From Exophiala sp. HKRS030 (taxonomy: Eukaryota; Ascomycota; Eurotiomycetes; Chaetothyriales; Herpotrichiellaceae), in contig JAHWDD010000005.1 in assembly GCA_023897205.1 (NCBI GenBank), positions 4,464,001 through 4,528,000 of the forward strand: 64,000 bases of DNA, given 5' to 3'. Under the pieces are notes generated by a model. It was not told where the DNA came from and did no database searches. It saw only the letters and a list, made by a program, of their open reading frames with translations. Every line of letters starts with the position of its first letter. Position 1 is the stretch's first letter. The position numbers and the translations under genes are program-made. Positions 34,826-45,470 of the stretch are shown here, piece by piece.

Positions 34826-36817
34826 ATTGAGGGTGTACAGGAAGGCGGACAGTAGGGCGTACGGGAGGAGAAGAAAAATCAAAACCCGGGGATTCTGGGG
34901 ACTCCATGACGATCACTTTATACATTTTGAGCAATGGAGGCATGCTCCACGTGTTGTGGCGGTTTGGTACGGATACGGATCTTTCGGGGTATATTGTGAT
35001 GGTACCACCGAGCAAGAGTAGTTGACGTACACCCAAAACTTAGTGGTCGAAGCGTCTGAAGTACCTGGACATTCTGTCTTGGTATATACTGAGGAGAGGT
35101 TGTAATTGGTCGGGGTGGAGTGCCAAGATCACCTTATCGAGACAATTGCCAAGGCCAAGGCATGGCATGATGGTGGGAAATCGTGAGCGGGGTTTGTGTG
35201 GGCGAATGCTGGTTAACCTGGGGATTTTGGGGGAAGTCCAAATTTTCCACCCGCATGCCACCTCCCTCCACAGCGGAGGTCATGTCTTTTTCGAGATTAA
35301 TGCATAGTCTGTATACCGAGGCACGGTGGACTTGTTACCCGATTTGGCCTTTGCATAGGCAGATGCAAAGGTAATAAACCGCGGCTTCAAGTTCGTGACA
35401 CCTGCCTGGAGTACTTACCTCGTTATGAGAGCCAATCATGTCGTGAGCTGGCATTGGCATAAGACTAAATTCCGCATGTGTTTATACATTGTACCTCGCT
35501 ATCTCTGTGGTATGATCGGTTTCCGTCACAGAAAGCGCGACAAAGCTGATTGCTGCAATTCCAGAGAGGGCACGCTCGCCATAAGGCCCAGAGAGACACG
35601 CAAAAAACAAAAAATAAGCTGATCACCGGGCTTGTCCCAGTGACGAGGCCATTTTATGCCATGGATGTAAACAAGCACCTTCAAGAGTCGTGACCTAGCC
35701 GACACCACGACCGCGAGAACGAAGATTGAGCTGCACATGTCGCTCGAACGCGAAACACATCAACGACTTCTTTTGAAGGATAAGTGTCCTCATTTCAGAT
35801 GATGCTAGTATTAGCAAGTGTTTTGTCTTTGCAGCCCGGGCAATGTTGACATGCGTGCTCCACCAATTCCTTAGGTGCCCCTTGGCCTGAGTGCGCAAAT
35901 CATGCGCCGTATAACGTTCGGATACCAGATTCGGCGGCATTGACTGACATTCGAGAATATTGGTGCGTACGGAGCGCTAGGCATCCGCTAGGTAGTTTGG
36001 TTGCCCTTCGAGGTTGCAGAGTGTCGTGCATAAATTCGACCAACTCGTGAGTCTACAGCAGCAAGGCCTTCTTGCGAGGTGATCTCAGACTTACATGGGT
36101 ACTGTTGGAAGACACACAGCCCGGGCCACTACTAATTTTGAAAGTGTATTTTGCTGATCGCACTTTTGGTCTGGAGGTCATGTCAACTCCACCAATCGTA
36201 TTCCGAGATGTGCGACCCCTTTATCTAATATTGACACAGAGATTGAAGAGCCACCTAAGAGCGTACGGGTTGTTTCGCCTCATGAGCATCATCCTTGCCA
36301 CTATGGCAATCACGTTGCTTGGCGTGAATTTCTTTTATCCTAGACTGCCAAGCATCGCGCGCCTCGAGCAAGAAATCTTGATCATGCATAAATCAGTTCT
36401 GGAGAGTCAGGGCCGTTCAGAATTGTCAATCGTATCCGTGGTGGCAATGGTCCAGATAACTGTGCACTGCACGCCTCGGTCCAGTGTCCAATCATTCATG
36501 CAGAGTGGACAAGCCTTGTGGCCCAATAGAGTGTGGTGCCTAACTAAAGCTCTCCATATCGAGACGACAAATATGGGATAATTCGGAGCAGAGAGCCTGG
36601 AATTCCTGGATCCGTTCCAGATCTGGGATTTCGATTTCGGCGAGTCGGGCTTCGATCTTCAAATTACAGACGAGGAAGGGCGATCCACACAAGATTGGCT
36701 TCGTGGGGAGAGCTTATCGATTCTTTGGAGCGATAACCACTGCGAAACGGTGACAATCATGGTGTTAGCTTGAGTAGAATATCTTTTGGAAGCGAATTTT
36801 ATCTTTCCAAGGTTTTC
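34826..36817. other. Intergenic, 2.0 kb, with one suspicious open frame
   Basis: Upstream region of the ACS transporter, and 3' flank of the SAP30BP-like gene at its right end. Apart from the frame described at 36180-36773, nothing is recognisable. Confidence 0.45.
36180..36773 (+). other. Unidentified frame with internal stop, possible gene remnant
   Basis: An ATG at 36180 opens a frame to a TAA at 36579-36581; the same frame then continues for 63 codons to a TGA at 36771-36773. The downstream piece is acidic and rich in Phe and Trp (FLDPFQIWDFDFGES, later DEEGRSTQDWLRG), unlike random intergenic sequence. A 63-nt in-frame intron (36531-36593, gtgtgg...cagag) with a CTAAC motif could remove the stop, but the acceptor is weak. 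I recognise no family. It could be a decayed gene, the end of a spliced gene such as a transcription factor, or chance. Confidence 0.2.
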
Positions 36818-37501
36818 TCATGTGCCGGCAGAAGTAAAGTCGATTTTCCGTTTGCCTGCTGCTGACATTGTCTTCTTCGTGGCAAGGTCTTGCGCTCGCA
36901 TGCTCTGCTGGGTTCTCAACAATTCTTCCTTGTATGCATACGGAGGAAGTGCAAGCGGATCCCAGACCGAGGTAGGAATTGATGTTCTATACTGATCATC
37001 GCCTTTCAGTCCAGCTCGATCAATTAATGTAGGGAGCAGGCTTGGGTTCCGGAAGGTGGACTTCCTGCCTAAATCCTCGTTGAAATGGATCCCTTGCGCT
37101 TTGAGGTCGAGGAATTTCTTGAACTTGGCCTCAAGGGCTGGGTTTGGGGAGCCAGGAGGTGAAGGTGGAAGAGAGGTCATGGGATGCGAGGCCTGAGTAA
37201 GATATCTTATGGTATCCCGTTCCGAATATGTAGTTGGAGAATCATTTGGCGAACCTGGATCATTGTAGGTGCTTCTGTTCTGTGGCGGCAAGGTTGGTCC
37301 CATCAAAGGTCCTACCTGTTGACCTGAGTCAAGGACATGTGAGTGCTGTTCTGAACCCGATTCTCCGTTTGACCTTGATTTTTCAAGCGTTGTATGAGTG
37401 TTTTGACTATCGTTTATAATGTTGCCGATGTTTTGAGGCTGTTTGTGATCAGGCTCGCTTTCGTCGCTGCTACTGCTGTCGTAGCCTACGAGTCCACTCA
37501 T
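36818..37501 (-). CDS. HCNGP/SAP30BP-like protein
   Basis: Single exon of 227 residues starting at MSGLVGYDSSSSDE, the usual start of this family; an in-frame ATG upstream at 37567 would add 22 residues. The N-terminal half is disordered and rich in Ser, Asp and Pro. The C-terminal half carries the HCNGP domain: ALEAKFKKFLDLKAQGIHFN, then KSTFRNPSLLPTLIDRAGL, DQYRTSIPTSVWDPLALPPY and YKEELLRTQ. Animal SAP30BP is nuclear and has been linked to transcriptional repression and to splicing of short introns; the fungal protein is expected to be nuclear too. It is divergent from PRE7 across 392 bp. Confidence 0.88.
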   Translation of the reverse strand: MSGLVGYDSSSSDESEPDHKQPQNIGNIINDSQNTHTTLEKSRSNGESGSEQHSHVLDSGQQVGPLMGPTLPPQNRSTYNDPGSPNDSPTTYSERDTIRYLTQASHPMTSLPPSPPGSPNPALEAKFKKFLDLKAQGIHFNEDLGRKSTFRNPSLLPTLIDRAGLKGDDQYRTSIPTSVWDPLALPPYAYKEELLRTQQSMRAQDLATKKTMSAAGKRKIDFTSAGT

Positions 37502-37893
37502 TTCGAAATCTGGTTCCTGTTCGCTAGAAGGACTCGAAAGGGATTTGAGCAATTCTACATGCTGCATAATGGTTTCCCTTGAAGAATAAGATATGGGCCG
37601 TTGGAAAAGACCACAATAACCTATCTCTGCCCGTGTTCTGCCTACCACTGCTAACTGCGTCTTGGTCAACTTAGGTCCACCCTAAGTAATTACAGTAGAT
37701 CACAAAGTCCGCGACCCGCACTAGGAATTGATTCACGTCTCGTCTGCCAGGCGACATCAGTTGCGTATGTGTAAGGAATAGTCCAGCTTCACAATAACAC
37801 CCTTGACGCCCATCAATTCATCACATCCATCCTCGACCTCAATCCTCCCGCCTGTGTCTCTTTCTAATTTTATATCATACTGTCAACACGACC
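37502..37893. promoter_or_regulatory. 392-bp bidirectional promoter region (SAP30BP-like / PRE7)
   Basis: The two start codons diverge. I checked for obvious boxes and see none that can be named with confidence; the PRE7 side is CT-rich. Confidence 0.45.
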
Positions 37894-38743
37894 ATGGCCT
37901 CCATATTCAATTCCGCGCCAATGCCTTCAGATCAACCTGGGTACTCATTTTCCAACACAGCAGCACCCAGCGAAGCCTCAGGACCCCGCCAGCACGGCTT
38001 CTACCCGTATGCCTAGTTACCCTGTCAAATTCTTTTTCATGACTAACGAGTCGACCAATAGATACACGGACAACGGCGGTTCAACACTAGGAATCACTGG
38101 TGCTGACTTCGCGATCCTCGCTGGTGACACTAGATCGACATCCGGCTACAACATCAACTCACGATATGTTCCCAAACTGTTTCGAATCGGCGAAGACGGC
38201 GAGCAATCATCCCGCATCGTGCTCTCGGTAGTCGGATTCGCAGCAGATGGCAACGCGCTGAAGGAACGTCTCGACTCAATTTGCAAGATCTACAGATATC
38301 AACATGGCAAGCCTATAAGCGTCAAAGCATGCGCCCAGCGTCTGTCAACCATCCTCTACGGAAAGCGATTCTTCCCTTACTATGTGCATGCGATTCTGGG
38401 TGGAATTGATGAAGAAGGGAAGGGCGCTTTGTACAGCTATGACCCCGTAGGAAGTTATGAGAGGGAGCAATGTCGTGCAGCGGGTGCGGCTGCGAGTCTG
38501 ATCATGCCATTCTTGGATAACCAGGTCAATTACAAGAACCAGTACATCCCCGCTTCTGGTGAAGGATTGACACTGCAAGAGAGACCGAGAGAATCGTTGC
38601 CGAAGGATATCGTGTTGGGGTTGGTCAAAGATGCTTTCACGAGTGCCACGGAAAGGCACATTGAAGTCGGTGATGGCCTACAGATTCTTATCATCACAAA
38701 AGATGGCATCGAGGAGCAATATGTGCCGCTCAAGCGAGATTAG
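37894..38743 (+). CDS. pre7: 20S proteasome subunit beta type (beta6, Pre7)
   Basis: Exons 37894-38006 and 38062-38743 with a 55-nt intron give 264 residues. The sequence YTDNGGSTLGITGADFAILAG aligns with Pre7/PSMB1: the position of the catalytic Thr in active beta subunits is not a processed Thr1, consistent with beta6 being catalytically inactive. Other family marks are DTRSTSGYNINSR, AILGGIDEEGKGALYSYDPVGSYE and LGLVKDAFTSATERHIEVGD. The short N-terminal extension (MASIFNSAPMPS) is removed during core particle assembly in yeast. The gene is convergent with PNO1 (292 bp between the stops). Confidence 0.96.
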
Positions 38744-39035
38744 GACTAGTTGGTGATCGTGGTAGACTTGTTGGTGGCGTCACTACTGTATGCATATTTT
38801 CGGCGAAAGGGGATATTCAAAGACAACCTTCCAAGCCAATCGAAATGAGCTTGACCAAATGAGATTATCGAAGGAAGGAAATTCTACCACGTAGAGTGAT
38901 TCTGTACTACAACCTAAATACCAACATTGGCTGGGAATACCCTTCTAAAATTGACCTTTGACTCCGTCGCAATGCCCATGGTACTCCGCTCATCATGCAA
39001 AGTCATAAATCATTCCAGCTTGTCAGTCATCGTGA

Positions 39036-39830
39036 TTAGAATCTCTCCTTCATACGGCTGGCCACGGTCCTCAGGTTGCCATACACTTTGCCTGGTGGCG
39101 CACCCAGAATCAAACTGACCACAGCCTCTCTAGCAATGCGAATGTTCTGAAAGCCACCAAGTATATGAATCTTGCTGTCAGCCAAGACCACTCTCGTTTT
39201 ACTCGTATTCTCGATAGCGAATTTGGTTTTCCCGTCTTTGCCAGCTATCCGGCCAATAGCCCGTCCCAGATGCTCACCCTGCAGGGTCTTCACATCCTTG
39301 ATTTCGAAAGTCTCAATATACAAGTCGTCCAATCTCAACAAAGCAATTGCATCATCGACATCAAAGCCCAGGGTGAAAGCCTTGACGAAATCCTCGCCTT
39401 TCTGTAAAGCGCCTGCATCGGTGGTAAATTTCGAGGTCCTGAGCTCCACTGCTTTGGATTTGATATTCATGCGGACCTGCAATTTGAGATGTTCGACCAG
39501 TGGAGGATATATCTTTGGCCAGTGGGTTTTCAAAGGCGACATGCGATGTGGTGGGATGGGGACTTTACGTGATTGAATGCGGTGAGCACTAGGTGACTCT
39601 GGTTGGATCTTAGATGGACTAAATCGTGGCCGTCCTTCTTCGTCGATCTGCATCTCTGTATCTTGTAGAGGCGAAGAAGTTGCTGGTTCTTGTGATGTAT
39701 GGGCGATCTCTAGGTCGAGGTTGAGGTTGTCGTCTGCGGAGAGGGGTAGTGGGATATCTTGGGGTTGGACTTCAGCCTGCTCTTCGATGAGAGCCTCTGG
39801 CGCCCGTTGTAGCGCCGTTGGAGCCGGCAT
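39036..39830 (-). CDS. pno1: Pno1/Dim2 pre-ribosomal KH protein
   Basis: Single exon, 264 residues from the ATG of MPAPTALQRAP; further upstream in-frame codons exist but are unlikely because the usual family start is followed by this low-complexity region. After about 95 disordered residues comes the KH region: HWPKIYPPLVEHLKLQVRMN, then KGEDFVKAFTLGFDVDDAIAL, LRLDDLYIETFEIKDVK, GRIAGKDGKTKFAIEN and SRMKERF at the end. Pno1 (Dim2) binds the 3' end of 18S pre-rRNA, positions the Nob1 nuclease and recruits the Dim1 methylase in 40S assembly. The gene is head to head with MDM31. Confidence 0.95.
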   Translation of the reverse strand: MPAPTALQRAPEALIEEQAEVQPQDIPLPLSADDNLNLDLEIAHTSQEPATSSPLQDTEMQIDEEGRPRFSPSKIQPESPSAHRIQSRKVPIPPHRMSPLKTHWPKIYPPLVEHLKLQVRMNIKSKAVELRTSKFTTDAGALQKGEDFVKAFTLGFDVDDAIALLRLDDLYIETFEIKDVKTLQGEHLGRAIGRIAGKDGKTKFAIENTSKTRVVLADSKIHILGGFQNIRIAREAVVSLILGAPPGKVYGNLRTVASRMKERF

Positions 39831-40220
39831 CTTTGAATCGGTGTGTGAAGAGTCTGAGAATTGCGGATGTGATGTTTTGCTCTCTACAAAAATCATGCCG
39901 GCAAAGAAATCTTTCATTTCTCCGCACAAATAAATGTGGATCGGGAAAGTGGCATTCAGGGTTTACGATTGGTTGTGGCGGAATGGAAGAAATATCGTGC
40001 CGAAATCTTTTGCATCATGGAGATTCCAGGTGCGGCCGTCTGAAGCGTCTGCACATGCACGATGATCTTGCTCGAACCATGTTTCCAACCACCCATCAAT
40101 TGTATGCATTCGACCTAATCAAATCTTTACCCTCTACCACCCCTCCATAACCTGCACGCTCTACTCATCTCAAGAGAGATTTTTATTTGGGGCCTCCTAC
40201 CACATGATGAGTCGTCGGCC
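39831..40220. promoter_or_regulatory. 390-bp bidirectional promoter region (PNO1 / MDM31)
   Basis: Separates the PNO1 and MDM31 start codons. Its MDM31 side ends in a small upstream open frame described separately. Confidence 0.45.
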
Positions 40221-40224
40221 ATGA
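40204..40224 (+). promoter_or_regulatory. Upstream open frame overlapping the MDM31 start (ATGA)
   Basis: ATG codons at 40204 and 40207 open a six-codon frame (MMSRRP) whose TGA shares three bases with the MDM31 ATG, forming ATGA at 40221-40224. Such an overlap can lower main-frame initiation or allow re-initiation. Whether the transcript includes it is unknown. Confidence 0.5.
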
Positions 40225-42404
40225 CGGACGCTTTTGCTCGAGGCATATACCATGCCTTGACCTTGCCTGCAATTGCGCCACGGGCAACTCGGGTTACCCA
40301 AAGACTCGCTTTTTCCTTTGAGAGAAACTTCCATTATCACCTTCCAACTCGGTTATCACCTTCATCATTGACAGCTGTGTCTCTGAGCCCGAGACCTGGA
40401 CAATGCCCGAAAAGCCATGCACTTTCTCGTGCGAATGTGACGGCACAAAATTCGAGAAGAAAGTACATCAGTCGGCCATTACAGCAGCACCCGAAGAATT
40501 TGATCCCTCGCACACATATTCTAGGCCGCACACTGTCATGTCCACAGACCATAGCTTTCAGAATTCCCTCTAGAGCCTTTCATAGCTCCACAAGACGTTA
40601 TCTTGACTTAGATCCGAGCAAAAGAGATCCGCGAATAGAGCATGCGGCGAAGGAGAATTCTTCCGCTAAAGTGGAGAGACCAGTCCACGTCGATGGTAAA
40701 TCTGGGCAAGAGCACAGCGAGTCAAATCAAGAACACTTCTATGACAGATTGCATTTGCCGCAGTTTCATCGCCCGACAAAGGAGGAATTACTTGCTGCTG
40801 CGACGGGCTTCTGGTCTCGACTTAGAGTTCGGTTCAAATGGTTGACCATCAAAAGCTCAAGACCTTTCAATGTGGATGAAATTGTTGGCTTCATTTCCTG
40901 GATCGCACTAGGTCATGTTATCTGGATTGTGATCGGGACCACCACATTCGTCTCTCTCGCAATTCTTGCCATCAATACAGTCTTCGCCCAAGAAACCCTG
41001 GCTCGGTGGATTGGCAACTATCTAACCAAATCATCAGGACTAAAGGTTGTTTTTGAATCAGCCATTGTACCGAAGTGGGGTGATGGTGTCATTACTTTTA
41101 GAAACGTTCTTGTCTCCCGAAGACCAGGCCAGCAGAAAGCCAGAGTTACCAAAGGTTCGCCAGAAGCTGCTGCGCAAACGTCGTCGGCGGACGAAGCTAT
41201 ACCGCCGGAAGATCAGAACTATACACAATTCGACATCACTATTGGTGAAGTGAATGTTACCCTTTCATTCAACAAGTGGTGGAACTCCAAAGGTCCACTG
41301 CAAAATGTCGAGGTCAAACATGTGAGAGGGGTTGTAGATCGAACTCATGTGTTCTGGACGGGAGAGGAACTCGATCCCAAGTCATACCGTCACGAACACA
41401 ACCCTGGAGATTTTGAGATTGAGTCGTTCAAGATTGAAGATCTCCTGGTGACAGTCCACCAGCCTCAGGGCTTCAGGCCTTTCCCTGTTAGCATCTACAA
41501 TGCAGACCTACCTCGACTACGGAAGCAATGGTTGTTCTATGATTTTATCTGTGCCAACAGTATGACAGGCGAATTCGACCGATCCCTCTTCACCATTCAT
41601 CCCCGACAGACTCATTCTTATACTGGTGCACAACTCAACGACCCCGAAGATCCAAATGAGCCCTGGAAGAAGCAATCGCGAATCCGGGTGGATGCATTGA
41701 ACATTGATCACATCAATCGTGGGGCGGTTGGCCCGCTTTCATGGATCAACGAAGGCAATGTCGATATTGTTGCTGACATGATGGTGCCAAACGACAGTGA
41801 TGACTCTGTGATCAAGGTCATGACCGATTTCTACGAAAGGCTGGAAGAAACCCTGACCTCACGAAAGCATCTGGAAGTACTCCGGGAGGACATGCCAGAG
41901 GCCGTCTTGAATGGTAATTCTGATTCAACCCGTCAGCCGAGCAAACCAGCAACCAAAGATGAAGATAAGCGATTCCTGGTCATGGATTTACGGATTCATC
42001 TGAACGATGTACGAGCAAGTGTACCACTTTTCACACGAGATCTTTCCTACATCAACAACGCTCTGATACGGCCGATTGTGGCATACATCAATTCCCGGCG
42101 CACCTTTATTCCGATCAATTGTCGGGTTGTGAAGCGCCAGTCTGATTTTGACGGAAGCTGGACTCTGTTCGACTCTGGCCTGTTGGACGATTTATCAGCC
42201 GAGGTCTATGATGCATTTGCACAGGACGTTACTGATGAACAAGCTCGTCTAAGACGATTCAAGAAAGTCGGACTGTGGAGTTTGCAGCTGGCTGTCCAAG
42301 CGATATTTCTGGTGAGTTCCCCCTTGCAGAATCGTTGATAATGATTTCCCGTGCGCCTGGTCTAACCTGCTGTACCACAGGGAATGGCTGGCAACATTGC
42401 TTAG
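40221..42404 (+). CDS. mdm31: Mdm31/Mdm32-family mitochondrial inner-membrane protein
   Basis: Exon 1 (40221-42311) and a 24-nt last exon (42381-42404, GMAGNIA) joined over a 69-nt intron encode 704 residues. The N-terminus is basic, Ser-rich and lacks acidic residues, as in mitochondrial presequences, ending near FHSSTRRYLDLDPSK. A membrane helix follows (WIALGHVIWIVIGTTTFVSLAI). Core family blocks include WIGNYLTKSSGLKVVFESAIVP, GVITFRNVLVSRRP, FDITIGEVNVTLSFNKWW and the FIPINCRVVKRQSDFDGSW region. Yeast Mdm31 and Mdm32 act in mitochondrial shape, DNA inheritance and lipid (cardiolipin) homeostasis. Leaving out the mini-exon would end the protein prematurely after AIFL. Confidence 0.92.
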
Positions 42405-43100
42405 ATAGAATGTGTGATGACGATTACATGAAACCAAAATCTTCCCTCAGCAATAATTGGCAGGTTAGTACTGTGATGAGTTACAGTGCAATGGATGTAC
42501 AAAAGTGTTTGTCTAGTCATTTGAGCGTCACATGCTTTTGATGGGGAATTTACGAGGCGTCTGCGCACGTGCGTCTGGGCATCTGGGACATGTACATAAT
42601 TCTATGGTGGATGAGGCCTCACAAAGTTGAAATGTTGCTAGAAAGACATTTATGGATGTGTTAGCAATGTACATGTCTCTGAACGAGCATGGTCTTCAAC
42701 TACTTAGTACATCGAAATAAAGTCGCCCGGTGATTTACAGGGTGGGAGTTCTTGGATTGTCGTCGTTGATTGTCGGAATGGGTCCTTGTAGGCGACGTCA
42801 GTGGACGTCACAATAGCGGCAACTGCAGGCACTAAAATCACGACAAGCTCCGCCGTGAATGGAATGTCATTGGTCGGCGACATCGGCAGAGCTTCTTGAC
42901 TTTTTGCGCGAGTTTATCCAGGCCAAGTTCCTCACTGCACCAATTGCACCAATGATTGCAGCCAGCAGACTGGGCAGAACAAAAGCTCCCTCCATCTCCA
43001 TCTGATAACCTCGAACCTCGTCGCCGCTCTCACACTAAGCGCGAACTTCACTCGTTGACTTTGTAGTCTCGTGCCTGATATACCTTGTTCAGCATCTACA
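42405..43100. other. Intergenic, 0.7 kb
   Basis: 3' flank of MDM31 and promoter of IDH1. CACGTG-like sequence occurs at about 42567 (GCACGTGC). No gene seen. Confidence 0.45.
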
Positions 43101-44525
43101 ATGTCTCTCGCACGGTCAACTCGGAGCGCCCAGGTATGCATGCCACTCTTGCTACATGTTCGCGAGCATGCCCGCAGTACTGACTTGCTTTTTCCTACCA
43201 CAGTCGCTGTTCCGTGCAGCTCAAAAGGCCAGCCGGACCCAGGTTACTTCTCCCTTTGTCGCACGATGTGAGATTCCTATGACAATAGCCTCGACTAGGC
43301 CTTTTTTGGCAGCTTGTTAATCTTGTTCTCAGCATATGCAACAGTCGAATCCGACATCTTCAAGCCTACAAAATATGGAGGGAAATATACCGTCACTCTT
43401 ATTCCTGGTATGCATGCAGACTTCTAGCTGCGTTATCGGAGAACGGGGAACATTGGCTGACACAGTTTGATTTCTACAGGTGATGGTATTGGCGCCGAAG
43501 TGGCTGAAGCAGTAAAAACAATCTTCAAGGCCGACAATGTACCTATCGAGTGGGAACAGGTTGATGTCAGTGGAGTGGATACGGGCAACAAGCACTCGGA
43601 GGACCTGTTCAAGGAGTCGATTGCATCTTTGAAGAGAAACAAGCTTGGTTTGAAGGGTATTCTACATACGCCGATCGAGAGATCTGGTCACCAGTCCTTC
43701 AACGTGGCCTTACGACAGGAACTCGATATCTATGCTTCCGTGGTTTTGATCAAGAACATCCCCGGACTTGAGACCCGCCACAAGAATGTGGATCTGTGCA
43801 TTGTGCGAGAGAACACCGAGGGCGAGTACTCTGGTTTGGAACATCAATCTGTGTCTGGAGTGGTTGAGTCTCTCAAAATCATCACACGTGCAAAGTCGGA
43901 ACGCATTGCCAAGTTCGCCTTTTCCTTCGCGCTGGCCAACAACCGCAAGAAGGTGACGTGTATTCACAAGGCCAACATCATGAAGCTTGCAGACGGTCTG
44001 TTCCGAAACACGGTCAAGAAAATCGGAGAGGACTACCCAACTTTGGAGGTCAATGACATGATTGTCGACAACGCTTCCATGCAGGCAGTTTCCCGTCCAC
44101 AACAATTCGATGTTATGGTCATGCCCAATCTCTACGGTGGTATTCTGACCAACATTGCCGCCGCTCTCGTCGGTGGCCCGGGAGTTGTACCTGGTTGCAA
44201 CATGGGCCGTGACGTTGCTGTCTTCGAGCCTGGTTGCAGACATGTTGGTCTTGACATTAAGGGTAAAGACCAGGCCAATCCTACAGCTCTCTTGCTTTCT
44301 GGCACCATGCTTCTACGACATCTGGGATTGGATGAACATGCCAACCGTATCTCCAAGGCGGTTTACGATGTGATTGCAGATGGGTAAGTGTATCCATTCG
44401 GAGAGACGGTGAACCTTGACCACTAACTGTTCTGTAGCAAAGTACGAACCCGCGACATGGGTGGAAATAGCACGACACACGAATTTGTGAGAACTTTGCT
44501 CGACAAGCTGGAAGCCGCAGCTTAA
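43101..44525 (+). CDS. idh1: NAD-dependent isocitrate dehydrogenase subunit 1, mitochondrial
   Basis: Five exons, 43101-43133, 43204-43267, 43333-43407, 43480-44383 and 44438-44525, give 387 residues; introns are 54-72 nt and the last has a clear ACTAAC branch motif. A basic N-terminal mitochondrial presequence (MSLARSTRSAQ..) comes from the first two exons. The nucleotide and substrate motifs are LIPGDGIGAEV, the LGLKGILHTP segment, VRENTEGEYSGLEHQ, KANIMKLADGLF and NLYGGILTNIAAALVGGPG. The GILHTP variant (in place of a catalytic GPLATP-type Ser/Arg loop) and overall length fit the regulatory Idh1 subunit of the octameric TCA-cycle enzyme that oxidises isocitrate to 2-oxoglutarate with NAD and responds to AMP. 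Confidence 0.94.
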
Positions 44526-45470
44526 ACGAATGTGTAAGAGGAGCAGTGATCAGTCTTCTTGCGTGATGACTTGGCTTCGAATTAGCAATAAGGAGCGATG
44601 ATGGATTGATGGGTTTGCATCTAGAAACGAGCAAGTGTACATATCTGTGGTACTGTCATTCGTAGTTCTACAGTTCTCATGCGCCAATCAGTTTGAAAGT
44701 CACCCTTTGCGTAATAAATGACTCTTGTTCGAAGTGGATCAATGCGGGCCGCGTCGCTGTGCAGTCTTGGGAGTTCATGTGGCGGAAAGGACTCTGGCCG
44801 AGCGGCGTCATCATGCATGGGGCGGGTACCGAAAATTGCCAGGTGCCTAAGAATTAGGCGTCACCTGGGCGCGGTAGTTAAGCGTTTGGCTATTTAGACC
44901 CTGATCAGAGGTGAAAAAGGAGCCTACGGAGGAGGCATCCTTCCCCAAAGCACCTTAACCGGCACCGTGAACAATAATACCCAAAGACGAGATGACAACC
45001 TGGCCAAAGTGTCACCTTACGTGGTACTTGCCTGAAGTAATCAGTGCCTTAGGCTTGGGGCGGTCGTACCTGCCTCGTACTCTTCTGGGTAGCCACGGGT
45101 ACGTCTTAGGCAGGGACTTTAGGTAGGGAGTACCTCGTTCCGTGCCTTCCTCCTGCGGACCACCAACAACTCCCTGCGGAATCCTCCTCCCTCGACCAAT
45201 TCCACATTTACTAAGTACTCCCTCCGTATTCCACAATCAACACCATGGATTTGCATGTGAAGTTTTTCATGTTTCCCAACACTTCAACGCTATAATGGCT
45301 CTTGTCCACATAGCCTCATCGATATCTCATCTAGAATCTCCTGATCCACCATGATCGAAATCGAAATCGAAATCCCCTCTCGTGATCTGCTCATATAACA
45401 CACATCTGGAGAGTCACCCTCTCTTTGGCTTGCACTTTTGCCAGCCCTTCCCTTCCTCAACATCTTACAT
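44526..45470. other. Intergenic, 0.95 kb
   Basis: Promoter region of SEC59 downstream of IDH1. Contains many GTACCT/AGGTAC-like 6-mers (about 44825-45135) and an ATCGAA triple repeat near 45354. No gene is supported. Confidence 0.45.
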
